DNA of 64,000 nt, taken from positions 124,001 through 188,000 of the forward strand of contig NZ_JAFLDR010000002.1 in NCBI RefSeq assembly GCF_017302275.1. The letters run 5' to 3'. The stretch is from Sulfuritalea sp. GTDB taxonomy: Bacteria > Pseudomonadota > Gammaproteobacteria > Burkholderiales > Rhodocyclaceae. A model generated the notes under the pieces. It made no database searches. It was not told where the DNA came from and worked only from the letters and a program-made list of their open reading frames with translations. The position numbers and the translations under genes are program-made. Shown here in pieces: positions 31,761-40,222 of this stretch (position 1 is the first letter of the stretch; each line of letters opens with the position of its first letter).

Positions 31761-33062
31761 ATGCGGACCTCTCTGTCCACCATTTTGACCACTTGCGGAA
31801 GGCGTATCGGCCGCGCCGCGTTGCTGCTGTTCCTGGCGCCGGGGCTGTCGCTGGCAGCTGCCCCTCCCGCCGAACTCAGACGCTCCGAGACCCTGCAACT
31901 GGAACGGCTGGGCAAGGTATCCGACGATGAACGCTCGGTGCTGCGCATCGAGTGGCGCACGGCATTGAGCAGTGTCGACGAATCCCGTCGCCTGCAGGAA
32001 ATCTCCGACAAGCTGCGCGGCATGGAGGCCAGTATCGCGACGGTCAACGATCTGGTCCGCAACCTGACGAAAGAAAAGCGCGCAGCACCGCCAGTCGTGG
32101 TGGCCACCGCCATCGAACCTGAGAGCGAGTCCGACTGGCGCCTGGTCGCAGCCGGCATCGCGGCGCTGACGCTGGTGACGACCTGGTGGTACGGTCGGCG
32201 CAGGATCCGCAATGCGAATGCACAGGCGGCCGAAAACGAGGATGGCGCGCGCGTCGAAGCCGCGATGCGCGCTGCCACGGCGGCGGCCGGCCAAGCCGGT
32301 AGGCAGGTCGCCGAGCCAGTTGCAGTACCGTCCCCGGCGCCGACTTTGCCTCGGAACGTCACAGTCAAGACGCCACCGGCCATCACCGACATGGAGGCGA
32401 CGGTCATACTTTCGGCGCCGCCGGAAGTGGCACCTGGTGCCTCGGACCCTGCCAAGGACGAACAGGCTCCGCTCGTCGGGCGGCCGACGCCGGATACGGC
32501 TTCGCCGACCATCGATTTCGTCCTCGAGGAAGCCGATCCGGGGACCATCGTCGAAGAGCCTCCAGTCGCAGCCAGGCGGGTAGCACCGGCCACCCCGACG
32601 CTTGCTTCCGACAGGAACCTGGAACCGACCCTGCATCTGGCCGAAATCATGCTATCGATGGGGCTGGAACAGGGCGCGGCGCAAGCGCTGGTCGAATACA
32701 CCGAAGCGAACCCGCGCCATGCCGTCTACCACATGCTCAAGCTGCTGGGCATCTACCGCAAGCGGGGGCTGCACGAGGAGTTCATGGCGACCGCCGAGAA
32801 TCTGCGCAAGAACTTCAACATCCAGGCCGAAGACTGGGGCGCCAGCGGACGCCGCGAGGTATCGACGCTGGAGAACTTCTCCCGGGTAGCCGAGCACATC
32901 CAATCAATCTGGTCCCGTCCGGAGGAATGCATCCCCTACCTGCGGCGCCTGCTGGAGGACAACCGCGATGGTGCCCGCGCCGGGTTTCCGCAATCCGTGG
33001 CCGAGGAAATCCTGTTGCTGGCCGAGATCCAGAAGAACGACGCCGGTCAGGTCGTCACGTAG
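31761..33062 (+). CDS. FimV-like membrane-anchored protein
   Basis: The 433-residue protein has a signal peptide or anchor (about 16-33), a helical/coiled-coil segment (about 40-105), a TM helix (about 127-146) and an Ala/Pro-rich cytoplasmic linker. A C-terminal helical-repeat domain follows (about 290-430, EPTLHLAEIMLSMGLEQGAAQALVEY). This order resembles FimV/HubP proteins, which organise cell poles and affect type IV pili, but there is no LysM motif, so the assignment is tentative. Its last 16 bp overlap the convergent FAH gene. It is divergent from maiA across 109 bp. Confidence 0.65.
   Translation: MRTSLSTILTTCGRRIGRAALLLFLAPGLSLAAAPPAELRRSETLQLERLGKVSDDERSVLRIEWRTALSSVDESRRLQEISDKLRGMEASIATVNDLVRNLTKEKRAAPPVVVATAIEPESESDWRLVAAGIAALTLVTTWWYGRRRIRNANAQAAENEDGARVEAAMRAATAAAGQAGRQVAEPVAVPSPAPTLPRNVTVKTPPAITDMEATVILSAPPEVAPGASDPAKDEQAPLVGRPTPDTASPTIDFVLEEADPGTIVEEPPVAARRVAPATPTLASDRNLEPTLHLAEIMLSMGLEQGAAQALVEYTEANPRHAVYHMLKLLGIYRKRGLHEEFMATAENLRKNFNIQAEDWGASGRREVSTLENFSRVAEHIQSIWSRPEECIPYLRRLLEDNRDGARAGFPQSVAEEILLLAEIQKNDAGQVVT
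32332..32348 (+). repeat. Dispersed 17-bp motif, copy 6
   Basis: CCCCGGCGCCGACTTTG, sense strand within the Pro-rich linker of the FimV-like gene, encoding SPAPTL. Divergent at the 5' side. Confidence 0.6.
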
Positions 33063-34066
33063 CGTTCCACTCGCTGTTCTATCGCACCGAATATGCTGGC
33101 GCCATTGCCGTCGAGCATTTCAATCCTGACACTGTCCCCAAAGCGCATGAAAGGGGTTTTCGGCTTGCCCGCTTCGATGGTTTCGTACATGCGAACCTCG
33201 GCCAAGCAGCAATAGCCGACACCGCCGTTGGCAATCGACGAACCGAAAAGCCCGCCTTGCTTGTTCGACACCGTGCCGGAACCGACGATCGAGCCCGCTT
33301 CGAGCTCGCGCGTCTTAGCCAGATGCGCCATCAATTGGGCAAAGTTGAAGATCATGTCCATGCCGGCATCGGGTTTGCCGAAGGGCTTGTTATTGAGCGC
33401 GACGGCCAGCGGCAAATGGACCTTCCCGTCGCACCAGGCATCCCCAAGTTCTTCCGGCGTCACCGCCACCGGCGAAAAGGCCGTGGCAGGTTTGGACTGG
33501 AGGAAACCGAAGCCCTTGGCCAGTTCGCCGGGAATCAAATTGCGCAGGCTGACATCGTTTACCAGCATCAGCAGGCGTATCTGCTCGGCACATTGTTCCG
33601 CGGTCGCGCCCATCGGCACGTCGCCGCTGATCACCGCCACCTCGGCCTCGAAATCGATGCCCCAGGCTTCGTCGCGGGCCAGGATCGGATCGCAGGGTCC
33701 GGCGAAGCTGTCCGAGCCGCCCTGGTACATCAGCGGATCGGTCCAGAACTCGGGGGGCAATTCGGCACCGCGCGCCTTGCGCACCAGTTCGACGTGATTG
33801 ACGTAGGCCGAGCCGTCGGCCCACTGGTAGGCGCGCGGCAGGGGGCTGGCGCACTGGCGCGGGTCGAAGGGCTCGGCGTGGCGCGCGGCGCCGTGGTTGA
33901 GGGCCTCATACACGGCCGCCAGTTGCGGCGCCGTCGCCTCCCAATCGTCCAGTGCCTGCTGCAGCGTGGTCGCGATGTCGGCCACGGCCTGGCAGCGCGC
34001 CAGGTCGCGGCTGACCACCGCCAGCGTGCCGTCGCGTCCGCCGCGCTTGAGGGTCGCCAGCTTCAT
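33047..34066 (-). CDS. Fumarylacetoacetate hydrolase family protein
   Basis: The 339-residue FAH-fold hydrolase has the metal/active-site acidic residues in DFEAEVAVISGDVP and the conserved FGFLQSKPATAFSP, GSGTVSNKQGG and FGDSVRIEML segments. It should cleave fumarylacetoacetate or fumarylpyruvate. ATG 34064-34066 overlaps the VOC gene stop by 4 bp (ATGA). It is the last gene of the five-gene aromatic operon and its 3' end overlaps the FimV-like gene by 16 bp in convergent orientation. Confidence 0.9.
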   Translation of the reverse strand: MKLATLKRGGRDGTLAVVSRDLARCQAVADIATTLQQALDDWEATAPQLAAVYEALNHGAARHAEPFDPRQCASPLPRAYQWADGSAYVNHVELVRKARGAELPPEFWTDPLMYQGGSDSFAGPCDPILARDEAWGIDFEAEVAVISGDVPMGATAEQCAEQIRLLMLVNDVSLRNLIPGELAKGFGFLQSKPATAFSPVAVTPEELGDAWCDGKVHLPLAVALNNKPFGKPDAGMDMIFNFAQLMAHLAKTRELEAGSIVGSGTVSNKQGGLFGSSIANGGVGYCCLAEVRMYETIEAGKPKTPFMRFGDSVRIEMLDGNGASIFGAIEQRVERYVTT

Positions 34067-34620
34067 TGCCGGCCCCAGGTCTTGTAGCTGCCGTCGTGCA
34101 TCCAGCGCGCGTGCTGCGGCGCCTTCTTCGTCACCGCCCACTCGTTGATCATGTCCCATTTCGCTTCGTCGAGCCGCCTCATCATTTCCGGCGTATGGGT
34201 GTTGCAGGCCAGTTCCAGCCGGTGGCCGCTCGGATCGAAGAAGTAGATCGACTGGAACAGCGCATGGTCGGTCGGTCCGACCACCTCTATGCCGTCGGCT
34301 TCGAGCCGCGCCTTTGCCGCCAGCAGTTCTTCCATGCTGCCGACCTCCAGCGCCAGATGCTGGGTCCAGGCCGGCGTGTTGGGGTCGCGGCCCATCTCCG
34401 GCCGCGTCGGCAGCTCGAAGAAGGCGAGGATGTTGCCGCCGCCGGCATCGAGGAAGACATGCATGTAGGGATCGGCCTCGCCGGTCGAGGGCACGGCGTC
34501 CTCGGCGATGGCGAGGATGAACTTCATGCCGAGATGCCTGCCGTACCACTCCACGGTTTGCTTGGCGTCCTTGCAGCGGTAGGCGACGTGATGCACCTTG
34601 CGAATCAGGTTCGTGCTCAA
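34063..34620 (-). CDS. VOC-superfamily metalloprotein, possible ring-cleavage dioxygenase
   Basis: The 185-residue protein has two beta-alpha-beta-beta-beta modules. Candidate 2-His-1-carboxylate ligands are visible: His in VHHVAYRC (about 9-10), His in TQHLALEV (about 90) and Glu in GHRLELACN (about 139). Those positions fit type I extradiol dioxygenases and glyoxalases. It sits between the FAD hydroxylase/DUF2783 genes and the FAH gene, where a ring-opening enzyme is expected, and no homogentisate or gentisate dioxygenase is seen nearby. The dioxygenase role is inference; an isomerase is equally possible. Confidence 0.8.
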   Translation of the reverse strand: MSTNLIRKVHHVAYRCKDAKQTVEWYGRHLGMKFILAIAEDAVPSTGEADPYMHVFLDAGGGNILAFFELPTRPEMGRDPNTPAWTQHLALEVGSMEELLAAKARLEADGIEVVGPTDHALFQSIYFFDPSGHRLELACNTHTPEMMRRLDEAKWDMINEWAVTKKAPQHARWMHDGSYKTWGRQ

Positions 34621-34622
34621 GT

Positions 34623-34847
34623 TCAGACTCCTTCGCGGGCAATGGCGAGGGCTTCACGCAGCATCGCGATGTCGCCGATGTGATTCGCCAGCAACAGGAT
34701 CAGGCGGGCGTTGAGCAGTTCCGACTGCTCGTCGGACAGATCGCGGTGTGCACCGATCAGAAGTTCGTAGAAATCGTCGCCGGGTGAATAGGCGCTGAAA
34801 TAGCGCTTGCCGGCTTCGGAAAAATTCGGGTTCAGGTTCAGGGCCAT
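34623..34847 (-). CDS. DUF2783 family small protein
   Basis: The 74-residue protein carries the family signature DDFYELLIGAHRDLSDEQ and LNARLILLLANHIGD. ATG 34845-34847 has an AAGGAG ribosome binding site at 7 bp, so the longer frame is rejected. DUF2783 proteins are typically encoded next to FAD aromatic hydroxylases, as here (11-bp gap downstream of the hydroxylase gene). Their role is unknown; a small partner or helper is likely. Confidence 0.85.
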   Translation of the reverse strand: MALNLNPNFSEAGKRYFSAYSPGDDFYELLIGAHRDLSDEQSELLNARLILLLANHIGDIAMLREALAIAREGV

Positions 34848-34858
34848 GGCAGTCTCCT

Positions 34859-36517
34859 TCACTGTCGGCACGTCGCGCGGGCGACGGCGGCAAGAATCTT
34901 CGCGGCATCGAAGCGGCGCCAGCGCGCTGCCACATGCTGGTCCGGGCGGATCAGGTACACGCTGCCGGGTTTGGTATCATAGCGTTGGGCAGCAATGCCA
35001 CGAACGTCATGCACAAGGGGCAGGGCACAGGCAGTTGCGGCAACTCGCGATATCAGCAGCGGCTCGACCGGAATGCCGTCGGTCGTGAGCTGAGACAAGG
35101 CGGTGGTGTCGGCGGTGGCCGGCTCATCGACGAAGACCATCAGTTGGAAGCGATTGCCGGCGCTTTGCAGCAGCCAGCCAGGTGCGCCGTCCTTTTCCAC
35201 CGGTGCGTCGTCCATTGGCGCACCCGGCAGCATCCGCCCGGTGAAAGCATCCTCGTCGGGCGTGTTCAGGCTGGAATCGACCAGGAAGGACGGCACCGAC
35301 AAGCGTCCCGAATTCACCAGGCTGCGGCCGAAGACGTGGTCCCTGGCGAGGCTCAGGATCGCATTGCGAAAGGCCCGGCTGGCGCGGCTCTTGGGCGTGA
35401 TGAAATCGGTGGAGCGCGTCGAGTTCATCAGATTCTCGTCGGCTGCGTAAACACGCTCTTCGCTGTAGCTGTCGAGCAGCCGTTCGGTGGCCTTGCCATC
35501 GAGGACGAGTTTGAGTTTCCAGCCGAGGTTGTCGGCATCCTGCAGGCCCGAGTTGGCCCCGCGCGCGCCGAACGGCGAAACCTGGTGGGCGGCGTCGCCG
35601 ACGAATAGCACGCGACCGTGGTTGAAGCGGCCCATGCGCCGGCACTGGAAGGTATAGACACTGACCCATTCCAGTTCGAACTCGCGCTCGTCACCCAGCA
35701 TGGCCTTGATGCGCGGTATCACGTTCTCCGGCTTCTTTTCCTCTTCCGGGTCGGTATCCCAACCAAGCTGGAAATCGATGCGGAACACGCTGTCGGTCTG
35801 CTTGTGCAACAGCACGGACTGGTTGGGGTGGAAGGGCGGGTCGAACCAGAACCAGCGCTCGGCGGGAAAGTCGGCCTTCATCACCACGTCGGCGATCAGG
35901 AAGCGATCCATGAAGATCTTGCCTTCGACTTCCAGGCCGAGCATGCGCCGGATCGGGCTGCGCGCGCCATCGGCGGCGATCAGCCAATCCGCTTCGACCG
36001 CATACATACCGTCCGGGGTCTCGACTGTCAGCGTGACGCCCGTCGCGGACTGCGTCACCGAAACAACCTTGTTCTTCCAGCGCAGGTCGATGCCGCGACG
36101 CGTGGCGGCACGCGCCACCAGGTATTCCTCCAGGTAGTACTGTTGCAGGTTCACCATGCCCGGCCGATGGTGGTCGGGCTCGGGAACGAGGTTGAAGTTG
36201 TAGACCTCGCTCTCGCGGAAAAAGGTGCGGCCGACGTTCCACGAAACGCCCTTGGCGCATACGGCGTCGCCGACGCCGTAACGATCGAGGATTTCCAGCG
36301 CGCGCTTGGCGTAGCAGACGCCGCGCGAGCCGATCGAAACCGTGTCGTCCTCGTCCAGCAGCAGCACCGGAACGCCCTGCAAGTCCAGATCCAGGGCCAT
36401 GGCAAGGCCGACAGGGCCGGCGCCGACGACGACGACGGGAACCTTCGCCGACCTGCCACCGGCGATCTCCGGCGCAACGCGATAGTCATATCTCGGATAG
36501 GTGTAGGTCTTCAGCAT
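34859..36517 (-). CDS. FAD-dependent aromatic hydroxylase (MhpA-like class A monooxygenase)
   Basis: The 552-residue class A flavoprotein monooxygenase has an N-terminal GxGxxG motif (VVGAGPVGLAMALDL, about 31-45), a central DG motif ADGARSPIRRMLG and a C-terminal GD motif (FVGDAAHQVSPFGARGANSGLQDADNL). A thioredoxin-like C-terminal domain is partly visible. MhpA, MhaA and resorcinol-type hydroxylases share this plan; a substrate such as 3-hydroxyphenylacetate or 3-hydroxybenzoate fits the FAH/maiA context. ATG 36515-36517 is used since homology starts there. It lies 11 bp after the MBL gene. Confidence 0.9.
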   Translation of the reverse strand: MLKTYTYPRYDYRVAPEIAGGRSAKVPVVVVGAGPVGLAMALDLDLQGVPVLLLDEDDTVSIGSRGVCYAKRALEILDRYGVGDAVCAKGVSWNVGRTFFRESEVYNFNLVPEPDHHRPGMVNLQQYYLEEYLVARAATRRGIDLRWKNKVVSVTQSATGVTLTVETPDGMYAVEADWLIAADGARSPIRRMLGLEVEGKIFMDRFLIADVVMKADFPAERWFWFDPPFHPNQSVLLHKQTDSVFRIDFQLGWDTDPEEEKKPENVIPRIKAMLGDEREFELEWVSVYTFQCRRMGRFNHGRVLFVGDAAHQVSPFGARGANSGLQDADNLGWKLKLVLDGKATERLLDSYSEERVYAADENLMNSTRSTDFITPKSRASRAFRNAILSLARDHVFGRSLVNSGRLSVPSFLVDSSLNTPDEDAFTGRMLPGAPMDDAPVEKDGAPGWLLQSAGNRFQLMVFVDEPATADTTALSQLTTDGIPVEPLLISRVAATACALPLVHDVRGIAAQRYDTKPGSVYLIRPDQHVAARWRRFDAAKILAAVARATCRQ

Positions 36518-36528
36518 GGCCGCCCCGC

Positions 36529-37494
36529 TCAGACGGCCTGCAAGGCATGCCACATTTGCTGGTCGCGCTCTGCCGTCCAGATGCGCGGATCGCGGATGCC
36601 CGAGGCCTCGTCGTGGGCGCGGGTCACGTCGAAGGGCAGACAGTGCTCGTAGATGAACACCTGGCCGAATTTCGGGTCCATCGCCTTGCGCGTGTGCGCC
36701 ATGCAGGCGGCGAGGTCCATGCCCTGCGCCACGGCTTCCCTGGCGCTGCCATACAGCGTCGAGACGAAGTCGCGCGTATAGGCCAGGCCGCGCTGCACTT
36801 GCTCCGGATTCACCAACGCCGGACCGCGGCCGGGGATCAGTTTCTCGGGCTTCAGCGCCGCGAGTTTATCCAACGTTGCCGGCCAGTCGGCAAGATAGGC
36901 GTCGCCCGTGTAGCAGGCGGCGTCGGCCTCCACCAGGTCGCCGGAAAACAGGATCTTCTGCTGCGGCAGCCAGACCACGGTATCACCCTTGGTGTGGCCG
37001 CGCCCCGGGTGCCAGATTTTTACTTCGAGATCACCCATCCATAGCGTCAGTTCGCCCTCGACGACCAAGGTCGGCCAAGTCAGGCCGGGCACGCTCTCGA
37101 CGGCATTGAACAGTCGCGGGAAACGGCCGATCTCGGAGTCCATGTCCTGCTGGCCGCGCTCGACGATCAGTTCGTATGTGGGCCTCGATGCGATCACTGC
37201 CTGAAGCCCATGAGCCTTGTACCCCGAGGCGCCGAGCACGCGCACCGCGTGGTAGTGGGTGAGCGTTACGTATTTGATCGGCTTGTCGGTCACCTCGCGG
37301 ACATGGCGCACGACGTCCTGGGCCATCACCGGCGTCGCCGTGGCGTCGATGATCATCACGGCGTCGTCGCCGATGATCACGCCGGTATTCGGATCGCCCT
37401 CCGCCGTGTAGGCGTAGGCGTTGTCGGAGAGCTTTTCGAAGCTGACCTGCTTTTGCTCCAGGTCGGCGTGGGAGGCGAATTTCTTTTCGGTCAT
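36529..37494 (-). CDS. Metallo-beta-lactamase-fold protein with altered metal motif
   Basis: The 321-residue MBL-fold protein has the first metal motif as THYHAVRV instead of the canonical HxHxDH, so the Asp and third His are missing. Later ligands are kept in part (GRGHTKGDTVVW, FSGDLVEAD). It resembles glyoxalase-II/SoxH-like hydrolases. It is the first gene of the aromatic operon, with an excellent ribosome binding site (GAGGAG) and a sigma-70 promoter upstream. It could be a mono-metal hydrolase or lactonase; the substrate is not predictable. Confidence 0.85.
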   Translation of the reverse strand: MTEKKFASHADLEQKQVSFEKLSDNAYAYTAEGDPNTGVIIGDDAVMIIDATATPVMAQDVVRHVREVTDKPIKYVTLTHYHAVRVLGASGYKAHGLQAVIASRPTYELIVERGQQDMDSEIGRFPRLFNAVESVPGLTWPTLVVEGELTLWMGDLEVKIWHPGRGHTKGDTVVWLPQQKILFSGDLVEADAACYTGDAYLADWPATLDKLAALKPEKLIPGRGPALVNPEQVQRGLAYTRDFVSTLYGSAREAVAQGMDLAACMAHTRKAMDPKFGQVFIYEHCLPFDVTRAHDEASGIRDPRIWTAERDQQMWHALQAV

Positions 37495-37547
37495 GACAAC
37501 TCCTCGGGGATGATCGTGATTTCTCTTTACGTAATTAATTTATCCTA

Positions 37548-37576
37548 ATCGTAATCGTACTTTGTTTAGTTGTCAA
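37548..37576 (-). promoter_or_regulatory. Sigma-70 promoter of the aromatic-acid operon
   Basis: A perfect -35 TTGACA (37571-37576), a 17-bp spacer and -10 TACGAT (37548-37553) precede the MBL gene ATG by 53 bp. The leader is notably AT-rich, with the direct repeat TAATCGTAATCGTA at the -10, which could be an operator for a regulator outside the window. Confidence 0.65.
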
Positions 37577-37598
37577 ATGATTCCCATCCCGCCCGAGA

Positions 37599-38822
37599 TC
37601 ACGGTGGCGGGGCCGACTCCGCGTTCGCCGCGGGAGCCAGCGCGGGGCTCAACGTCAAATCACGCTCCGCCGCCACGGTTCGCAGGCTGGCAGACGCGTG
37701 GCGAAATGCTTCCAGCGCCTCCTTGCGACGACCGGCGGCCTCGAACTCCCGGGCACGACGCAGCCAGCCATCGGCACTGTCGACCTCGACCGCCGTCGCA
37801 CCAGCGCCGACTTCCGCGCTTGTGGCAACTTGCGCCGGAGCGGCAAAACTCAGGCTCGCCGACTGGTTGTCCGGTTTGCCGCGTCGTGCCGAGATCACCA
37901 TTCCTGTCGCCACGCGCGGCGGCACCTGGCTGCTCTTGCGCGATGCATCCGCCTGGCGGATCGTAACGAGTGCCGCCCGATAGAGGCGCAGGGCTTCGTC
38001 GCGCCGCCCCTCCGCTTCCATCCGACGCGCCTGCGCCATCAGCGAGTCGGCACGGTCAGGCACGGCTTGCGAGCGGACCGGAGCTCCCCAGGACGTTGCC
38101 GGGCGAGCCGCCACAGCCGCGAAGGTATCGCCGCCGGCGATGCTGCGGGCGATCGACAGGTTGTTGTGCCGCATCGCCCAGCGCAGCGCGTCCTCGCCCT
38201 GTTCATTGACGATGTCGCGTCGGGCGCCGGCGGCCAGCAAGGTCTTCGCGATCGACTCCTTGCCTTCCCGCGCCGCCATCATCAAGGGCGTGGAACCGTT
38301 GGTGGATCGCGCGTTGACGTCGGCGCCGCGTTCCAGCAGGTAACTCACCACCTCCCCATGCCCGGCGAATGCCGCGTAGTGCAGCGCCGCCCATTCCTTG
38401 CCTTCGCGGTTGACGCGGGCGCCGCGCTCGACCAGCCAGCGCACCGCGGCAAGGTGTCCCCGCCATGCGGCGTGCTGGAGTGCCTGCTCACCGAGCGAGT
38501 TGGACCTGTTGAGGTCGCCGCCACGCGACAGGAAGAGATCCATCATCGCGATGTTGCCCTCCCAGGCGCCGATCATGATCCCGGTGCCAATCGCTTTTCC
38601 CTCGAAATCGGGCGGCAACCCGTTGTCCAGCCATTCACGCGCCTGCACCATGTCACCCTGCTCGACGGCGATGGAGAACCGCGCCCCATCAGGCAGGCTT
38701 GCGGCGCGCAAGGAACCGCTGGCCGCAATCAACACGACTGTGCCCGCAAGAACTCTCAGGCTTGCCAAGGCAGCGGATCCCAACCCGGCGGCAATCCACC
38801 GCCACTGCAACTCTGCTCTCAT
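37599..38822 (-). CDS. Ankyrin-repeat protein, secreted or membrane-anchored
   Basis: The 407-residue protein has an N-terminal hydrophobic signal/anchor (about 11-42), then five or six ankyrin repeats (about 50-220; for example GEQALQHAAWRGHLAAVRWL and GSTPLMMAAREGKESIAKTL). Two repeated C-terminal helical modules follow (AQARRMEAEGRRDEALRLYR and RAREFEAAGRRKEALEAFRH), separated by an Ala/Ser-rich stretch. The repeat unit of the C-terminal part suggests TPR-like binding of a partner. ATG 38820-38822 is the start. Function unknown; it is divergent from a TonB-like gene. Confidence 0.8.
   Translation of the reverse strand: MRAELQWRWIAAGLGSAALASLRVLAGTVVLIAASGSLRAASLPDGARFSIAVEQGDMVQAREWLDNGLPPDFEGKAIGTGIMIGAWEGNIAMMDLFLSRGGDLNRSNSLGEQALQHAAWRGHLAAVRWLVERGARVNREGKEWAALHYAAFAGHGEVVSYLLERGADVNARSTNGSTPLMMAAREGKESIAKTLLAAGARRDIVNEQGEDALRWAMRHNNLSIARSIAGGDTFAAVAARPATSWGAPVRSQAVPDRADSLMAQARRMEAEGRRDEALRLYRAALVTIRQADASRKSSQVPPRVATGMVISARRGKPDNQSASLSFAAPAQVATSAEVGAGATAVEVDSADGWLRRAREFEAAGRRKEALEAFRHASASLRTVAAERDLTLSPALAPAANAESAPPP
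37798..37814 (+). repeat. Dispersed 17-bp motif, copy 7
   Basis: GCACCAGCGCCGACTTC, antisense within the ankyrin gene's low-complexity C-terminal linker. Confidence 0.7.
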
Positions 38823-38900
38823 GATTCGAAGTATATGTCCACCGTGAATTGGCGAATGGAATCGAAATGGGTTTGGTCGCTCACGCTCTACAATCGCCGG

Positions 38901-39377
38901 ATGTCCCCGTCCCTTGCCCTGCTGCTGAGCCTGGGCCTGCATGCCGCTGTTATCCTGGCGCCGTATTGGCTGGAAACCACGCCGACGCCGAGCGCCCGCA
39001 TCGAAGCACGCCTGCTTCCTGTTCCCGCGCCCGAATCCATTGCGGAAGCGGTCAGCACCGACGCCTCGCCGGAGCCCGCGACATTGCCACGCGACGCCGC
39101 ACTGCCGCGGCTTGAAGGCGGGTCCCTGCGCCGCGCGCAGGCCGCTTTGTCAAAGCACCTGTTCTATCCGCCGGAAGCAATCGCCCACGGTCTGGAAGGC
39201 GACGTAATCCTGCTATTGACCCTGGCGCCGAACGGGCGACTGACGTCAGCCGAAGTCGCTCGCAGTTCAGGCCACGCCGTGCTTGACCAGGCCGCGCTGG
39301 ATGCCGCCCGCCGCATCGGCTTTCTGCCCGGGAATCCCCGACAAACCCTGTTTCCGGTGAAGTTCCGCCTGGATTGA
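38901..39377 (+). CDS. Short TonB-like C-terminal-domain protein
   Basis: The 158-residue protein has one N-terminal TM helix (LALLLSLGLHAAVIL), a short Pro-rich spacer and a TonB C-terminal domain (about 85-155) with HLFYPPEAIAHGLEGDVILLLTL and SSGHAVLDQAALDAAR. It should couple the inner-membrane motor to an outer-membrane receptor. The spacer is much shorter than in classical TonB (about 240 residues), so it may serve another periplasmic role. No exbBD or receptor gene is adjacent. Confidence 0.85.
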   Translation: MSPSLALLLSLGLHAAVILAPYWLETTPTPSARIEARLLPVPAPESIAEAVSTDASPEPATLPRDAALPRLEGGSLRRAQAALSKHLFYPPEAIAHGLEGDVILLLTLAPNGRLTSAEVARSSGHAVLDQAALDAARRIGFLPGNPRQTLFPVKFRLD

Positions 39378-39432
39378 CCATGCGTAACAGCGACGCCGCC
39401 GTCAGCTGCGCGCCTGCCAAGCGGGGACTCCA

Positions 39433-40194
39433 TCAGACGGGATTGTCGATATCGACGAATTCGCAGTCGATGCCGAAATGCTGGCGAACGCGCTGGCCCA
39501 GAGCAATCACCCCGTGACGCTCGGTCGCATGATGGCCCGCGCTGAGGAAGGCCATGCCGGTTTCCCGCGCCAGGTGCACGGTCTGCTCCGAGATTTCACC
39601 CGTAACGAAAACGTCGGCGGCCGTCGCCAGTGCATCCTCGAAATAGCCCTGCGCGCCACCGCTGCACCAGGCTATTCGCGCCACCGCGCGATCCGGGTCA
39701 CCGACCAGCAGCGGTCGCCGCCCCAACTCCCGTTCGATTCGCACCGCCAGACCGGCGACGGAAGTCGGCGCTGACGGTATGCCGACAAAGCCGATGTCCT
39801 GCTCCGCGAATCGCCCGGTTACCGTCCAACCCAGGCGTGCCGCCAATTGCGCGTTGTTGCCCAGCTCCGGATGCGCGTCGAGCGGCAGATGGTAGGCGAA
39901 CAGGCTGATGTCATGGGCAAGCAGGCGCGCCATGCGTTGCTTGCGAAAACCGGTGACGCGGCCATCTTCGGCCTTCCAGAACCAGCCGTGGTGCACCAGC
40001 AGCGCGTCCGCCCCGCGCGCGATGCCGGCCTCGATCAGGGCCTGGCTGGCGGTCACGCCGCAAACGATGCGCCGGATGCGTTCGCGACCTTCCACTTGCA
40101 GGCCGTTTGGGCAATAATCGCGAAACCGCTCGGCGTCCAACAAGCCATCCATCCAGAGGCGAAGATCCTCGCGCAACACGGCCTCACCCGCCAT
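39433..40194 (-). CDS. NIF3-like dinuclear metal-centre protein (YbgI family)
   Basis: The 253-residue protein has the NIF3/YbgI metal-binding His pairs in LLVHHGWFW and SAGHHATERHG, and the family start DGLLDAERFRDYCPNGLQVEG. Cellular role is unsettled. Homologues are called GTP cyclohydrolase 1 type 2, without firm support. In betaproteobacteria it normally lies beside degQ/degS and petABC. Here it is divergent from the protease gene with only 28 bp between the starts. Confidence 0.92.
   Translation of the reverse strand: MAGEAVLREDLRLWMDGLLDAERFRDYCPNGLQVEGRERIRRIVCGVTASQALIEAGIARGADALLVHHGWFWKAEDGRVTGFRKQRMARLLAHDISLFAYHLPLDAHPELGNNAQLAARLGWTVTGRFAEQDIGFVGIPSAPTSVAGLAVRIERELGRRPLLVGDPDRAVARIAWCSGGAQGYFEDALATAADVFVTGEISEQTVHLARETGMAFLSAGHHATERHGVIALGQRVRQHFGIDCEFVDIDNPV
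39761..39777 (-). repeat. Dispersed 17-bp motif, copy 8
   Basis: CCGTCAGCGCCGACTTC, sense strand within the NIF3 gene (encodes PSAPTS). Confidence 0.65.
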
Positions 40195-40222
40195 TGTCCA
40201 TCACCCCAAAAAAGCTCCGATT

